Origin: Urophycis tenuis
Lineage: Eukaryota > Chordata > Actinopteri > Gadiformes > Phycidae
Reading direction: 5' to 3'
NCBI GenBank assembly: GCA_036785325.1
Contig: JAXIVH010000073.1
Coordinates: forward strand, 35,001-99,000
Length of the DNA: 64,000 nucleotides
A program made the translations under genes and the position numbers. Below are positions 60,801 to 64,000 of the stretch, piece by piece. Each line of letters starts with the position of its first letter. Position 1 is the first letter of the stretch. The notes beneath the pieces are model-generated. The model worked only from the letters and a program-made list of their open reading frames with translations, did not search any database and had not been told where the DNA came from.

Positions 60801-63182
60801 ACCCGATCCACCAACACTCCAACATCTCGAGGGAATCGAACCGCCGCCGCCGGGTCGGTGAGTGACCTTCTCCGTCCCCCGGCTCTAACCACTGAGCCAG
60901 AGTCACTCCTTGCCGTTGTTACCGAATTTTCGTCCCTATCTCAGTGACGTAGTTGTTGCCAGTCATCTCCAAAAACAAAACAAAAAATCAGGCTAACGGG
61001 TCTGTCTGTCGCCACCTCAACCCGACCACCAACACTCCAACATCTCGAGGGATTCGATCCGCCGCCGCCGGTGAGTGACCGTCTCCGTCCCCCGGCTCTA
61101 ACCACTGAGCCACAGTCACTCCTTGCCGTTGTTACCAAATTTTCGTCCCTATCTCAGTGACATAGTGGTTGCCGGTCATCTCCAAAAACAAAACAAAAAA
61201 TCTGGCTAACGGGTCTGTCTGTCGACACCTAAACCCGGCCACCAACACTCCAACATCTCGAGGGAATCGAACCGGCGCCGCTGGGTCGGTGAGTGACCTT
61301 CTCCGTACCCCGACTCTAACCACTGAGCCACAGTCAGTCCTTGCCGTTGTTACCAAATTTTCGTCCCTATCTCAGTGACGTAGTGGTTGCCAGTCATCTC
61401 CAAAAACAAAACAAAAAATCAGGCTAACGAGTCTGTCGACACCTCAATCCGACCACCAACACTCCAACATCTCGAGGGAATCGAACCGCCGCCGCCGGGT
61501 CGGTGAGTGACCTTCTCCGTCCCCCGGCTCTAACCACTGAGCCAGAGTCACTCCTTGCCGTTGTTACCGAATTTTCGTCCCTATCTCAGTGACGTAGTGG
61601 TTGCCAGTCATCTCCAAAAACAAAACAAAAAATCAGGCTAACGGGTGTGTCTGTCTGTCGACACCTCAACCCGACCACCAACACTCCAACATCTCGAGGG
61701 AATCGAACCGCCGCCGGCGGGTCGGTGAGTGACCTTCTCCGTCCCACGGCTCTAACCACTGAGCCAGAGTCACTCCTTGCCGTTGTTACCAAATTTTCGT
61801 CCCTATCTCAGTGACGTAGTGGTTGCCAGTCATCTCCAAAAACAAAACAAAAAATCAGGCTAACAGGTCTGTCTGTCTGTCGACACCTCAACCCGACCAC
61901 CAACACTCCAACATCTTGAGGGAATCGAACCGCCGCTGCCGGGTCAGTGAGTGACCTTCTCCGTCCCCCGGCTCTAACCACTGAGTCTGAGTCACTCCTT
62001 GCCGTTGTTCCTGAATTTTCCTCCCTATCTCAGTGACGTAGTGGTTGCCAGTCATCTCCAAAAACAAAACAAAAAATCAGGCTAACGGGTGTGTCTGTCT
62101 GTCGACAACTCAACCCGATCCACCAACACTCCAACATCTCGAGGGAATCGAACCGCCGCCGCCGGGTCGGTGAGTGACCTTCTCCATCCCCCGGCTCTAA
62201 CCACTGAGCCAGAGTCACTCCTTGCCGTTGTTACAGAATTTTCGTCCCTATCTCAGTGACGTAGTGGTTGCCAGTCATCTCCAAAAACAAAACAAAAAAT
62301 CAGGCTAATGGGTCTGTCTTTCTGTCGACACCTCAACCCGACCACCAACGCTCCAACATCTCGAGGGAATCGAACCGCTGCCGGCGGGTCGGTGAGTGAC
62401 CTCCTCCGTCCCCCTGCTCTAACCACTGAGCCAGAGTCACTCCTTGCCGTTGTTACCGAATTTTCGTCCCTATCTCAGTGACGTAGTGGTTGCCAATCAT
62501 CTCCAAAAACGAAACAAAAAATCAGGCTAACGGGTGTGTCTGTCTGTCGACAACTCAACCCGATCCACCAACACTCCAACATCTCGAGGGAATCGAACCG
62601 CCGCCGCCGGGTCGGTGAGTGACCTTCTCCATCCCCCGGCTCTAACCACTGAGCCAGAGTCACTCCTTGCCGTTGTTACAGAATTTTCGTCCCTATCTCA
62701 GTGACGTAGTGGTTGCCAGTCATCTCCAAAAACAAAACAAAAAATCAGGCTAACGGGTCTGTCTGTCTGTCGACACCTCAACCCGACCACCAACACTCCA
62801 ACATCTCGAGGGAATCGAACCGCCGCCGGCGGGTCGGTGAGTGACCTTCTCCGTCCCCCGGCTCTAACCACTGAGCCAGAGTCACTCCTTGCCGTTGTTA
62901 CCGAATTTTCGTCAATATCTCAGTGACGTAGTGGTTGCCAGTCATCTCCAAAAACAAAACAAAAAATCAGGCTAACGGGTCTGTCTGTCTGTCGACACCT
63001 CAACCCGACCACCAACACTCCAACATCTCGAAGGAATCGAACCGCCGCCGCCGGGTCGGTGAGTGACCTTCTCCGTCCCCCGGCTCTAACCACTGAGCCA
63101 CAGTCACTCCTTGCCGTTGTTACCGAATTTTCGTCCCTATCTCAGTGACGTAGTGGTTGCCAGTCATCTCCAAAAACAAAAC

Positions 63183-63318
63183 AAAAAATCAGGCTAACGG
63201 GTCTGTCTGTCGACACCTCAACCCAACCACCAACACTCCAACATCTCGAAGGATTCGAACCGCCGCCGCCAGGTCGGTGAGTGACCTTCTCCGTCCCCCG
63301 GCTCTAACCACTGAGCCA
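63183..63318 (-). promoter_or_regulatory. Second example of a complete A box / B box / T6 set in satellite B
   Basis: Near the right edge the layout is unchanged: A box 63,318-63,301, B box GGTTCGAATCC at 63,261-63,251 and T6 at 63,188-63,183. The A-to-B start distance is again 57 nt. It shows that the promoter-like layout and its spacing persist 21 kb from the first example despite block duplication and local substitutions. Confidence 0.6.
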
Positions 63319-64000
63319 GAGTCACTCCTTGCCGTTGTTACCAAATTTTCGTCCCTATCTCAGTGACGTAGTGGTTGCCAGTCATCTCCAAAAACAAAAC
63401 AAAAAATCAGGCTAACGGGTCTGTCTGTCGACACCTCAACCCGACCACCAACACTCCAACATCTCGAAGGATTCGAACCGCCGCCGCCAGTCGGTGAGTG
63501 ACCTTCTCCGTCCCCCGCCTCTAACCACTGAGCCAGAGTCGCTCCTTGCCATTGTTACCAAATTTTCGTCCCTATCTCAGTGACGTAGTGGTTGCCAGTC
63601 ATCTCCAAAAACAAAACAAAAAATCAGGCTAACGGGTCTGTCTGTCTGTCGACACCTCAACCCGACCACCAACACTCCAACATCTCGAGGGAATCGAACC
63701 GCCGCCGCCGGGTCGGTGAGTGACCTTCTCCGTCCCCCGGCTCTAACCACTGAGCCAGAGTCGCTCCTTGCCGTTGTTACCGAATTTTCGTCCCTATCTC
63801 AGTGACGTAGTGGTTGCCAGTCATCTCCAAAAACAAAAACAAAAATCAGGCTAACGGGTCTGTCTGTCTGTCTGTCAACAACTCAACCCGATCCACCAAC
63901 ACTCCAACATCTCGAGGGAATCGAAGCGCCGCCGCCGGGTCGGTGAGTGACCTTCTCCGTCCCCCGGCTCTAACCACTGAGCCAGAGTCACTCCTTGCCG

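Larger units (their letters stand above)
27810..64000 (-). repeat. Satellite B array: tandem tRNA-derived, SINE-like units of about 218-222 bp
   Basis: About 165 head-to-tail units, all in one orientation and running off the window. Order on the + strand: GTTGCCAGTCATCTCC, an A-rich AAACAAAACAAAAAATCAGG, CTAACGGGTCTG with a short (TCTG)n, GTCGACACCTCAACCC, CCAACACTCCAACATCTCGA, a B box reversed (GGAATCGAACC or GGATTCGAACC), a (CCG)n run, GGTCGGTGAGTGACC, CCCCCGGCTCTAACCACTG, AGCCAGAGTCACTCC and ATTTTCGTCCCTATCTCAG. The strand given is that of the Pol III-like boxes. Length variation comes mostly from the (TCTG)n count, the (CCG)n count and small deletions. The approximately 69-residue + and 62-residue - open frames that recur in each unit start at TTG or GTG and stop within the unit, so they are not treated as genes. 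Confidence 0.95.

Noticed and set aside
27993..63366. Recurrent + strand open frames of about 69 residues and - strand frames of about 62-69 residues, once per satellite B unit
   Set aside because: They start at TTG (GTTGCCAGTC) on the + strand and at GTG or other codons on the - strand, and stop at the same place in each unit. Their apparent conservation is that of the repeat. The Arg-rich - strand frame is simply the A box and B box read through.
1..64000. CRISPR array
   Set aside because: The repeats are full head-to-tail satellite units with drifting linkers, not short identical repeats with unique spacers. The context is a fish-type genome with a LINE and no cas genes.
27810..64000. Genuine tRNA gene cluster
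   Set aside because: The A and B boxes and a D-arm-like hairpin are present, but the T-arm stem is poorly paired, no anticodon stem-loop is evident and no canonical acceptor pairing closes the molecule. A tRNA-derived repeat is the better reading.

Overview
This is a eukaryotic, almost certainly ray-finned-fish, heterochromatic window made of two unrelated-looking tandem satellite arrays. The only protein-coding sequence I can support is one 5'-truncated non-LTR retrotransposon. The fish assignment rests on that element: it reads as Rex3 (RTE clade), which is typical of teleosts, with an RT/C-terminal open frame, almost no 3' UTR, a (GATG)n tail and an AT-rich target duplication. There is no prokaryotic gene organisation. 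The short open frames scattered over the arrays start at TTG or GTG, recur once per repeat unit and are not genes.

Layout. (1) 1 to about 25,720: satellite A, direct orientation, units mostly 90-110 bp (on the order of 250 units). Each unit has a conserved unique half (CACTGAGCCAGGATTGG, GAAATTTC, CCACCCCGGGTGTGGGC), then a TATAA-containing A/T-rich linker of variable length, then ATCATAACAG and a C-tract of very variable length. (2) 1,558-3,104: the Rex3-like copy inserted in satellite A, flanked by the 12-bp direct repeat AAAATCATAACA. (3) about 25,721-26,023: roughly 300 bp of nearly pure A with scattered TTG, TG or TT. (4) 26,024-27,793: satellite A again but in inverted orientation, so the A-rich stretch sits at the centre of an inverted (fold-back) arrangement. 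(5) 27,791-27,809: a (TTTG)4 seam. (6) 27,810-64,000: satellite B, about 165 head-to-tail copies of a unit of about 218-222 bp, running off the window.

The most interesting feature is satellite B. Read on the minus strand, each unit carries a good RNA polymerase III A box (TGGCTCAGTGGTTAGAGC), a consensus B box (GGTTCGANTCC) 57 nt downstream, and a T6 run about 60-70 nt further on. It therefore looks like a tRNA-derived, SINE-like transcription unit amplified into a satellite, with a potential transcript of roughly 150 nt per monomer. A perfect 7-bp stem (GAGTGAC/GTCACTC) encloses a perfect 5-bp D-arm-like hairpin (GGCTC/GAGCC). Rare shared variants show that both arrays evolved by block duplication at several scales. 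In satellite B the register offsets I could verify are 659, 875, 1,295, 2,633, 2,650, 3,747, 9,900 and 11,422 bp. In satellite A they are 277, 303, about 487, 9,559 and 13,210 bp.

All identity, count and period statements come from reading by eye. No dot plot, alignment or database search was run. Poly-C and poly-A lengths and the inversion are exactly where sequencing or assembly error would be expected.
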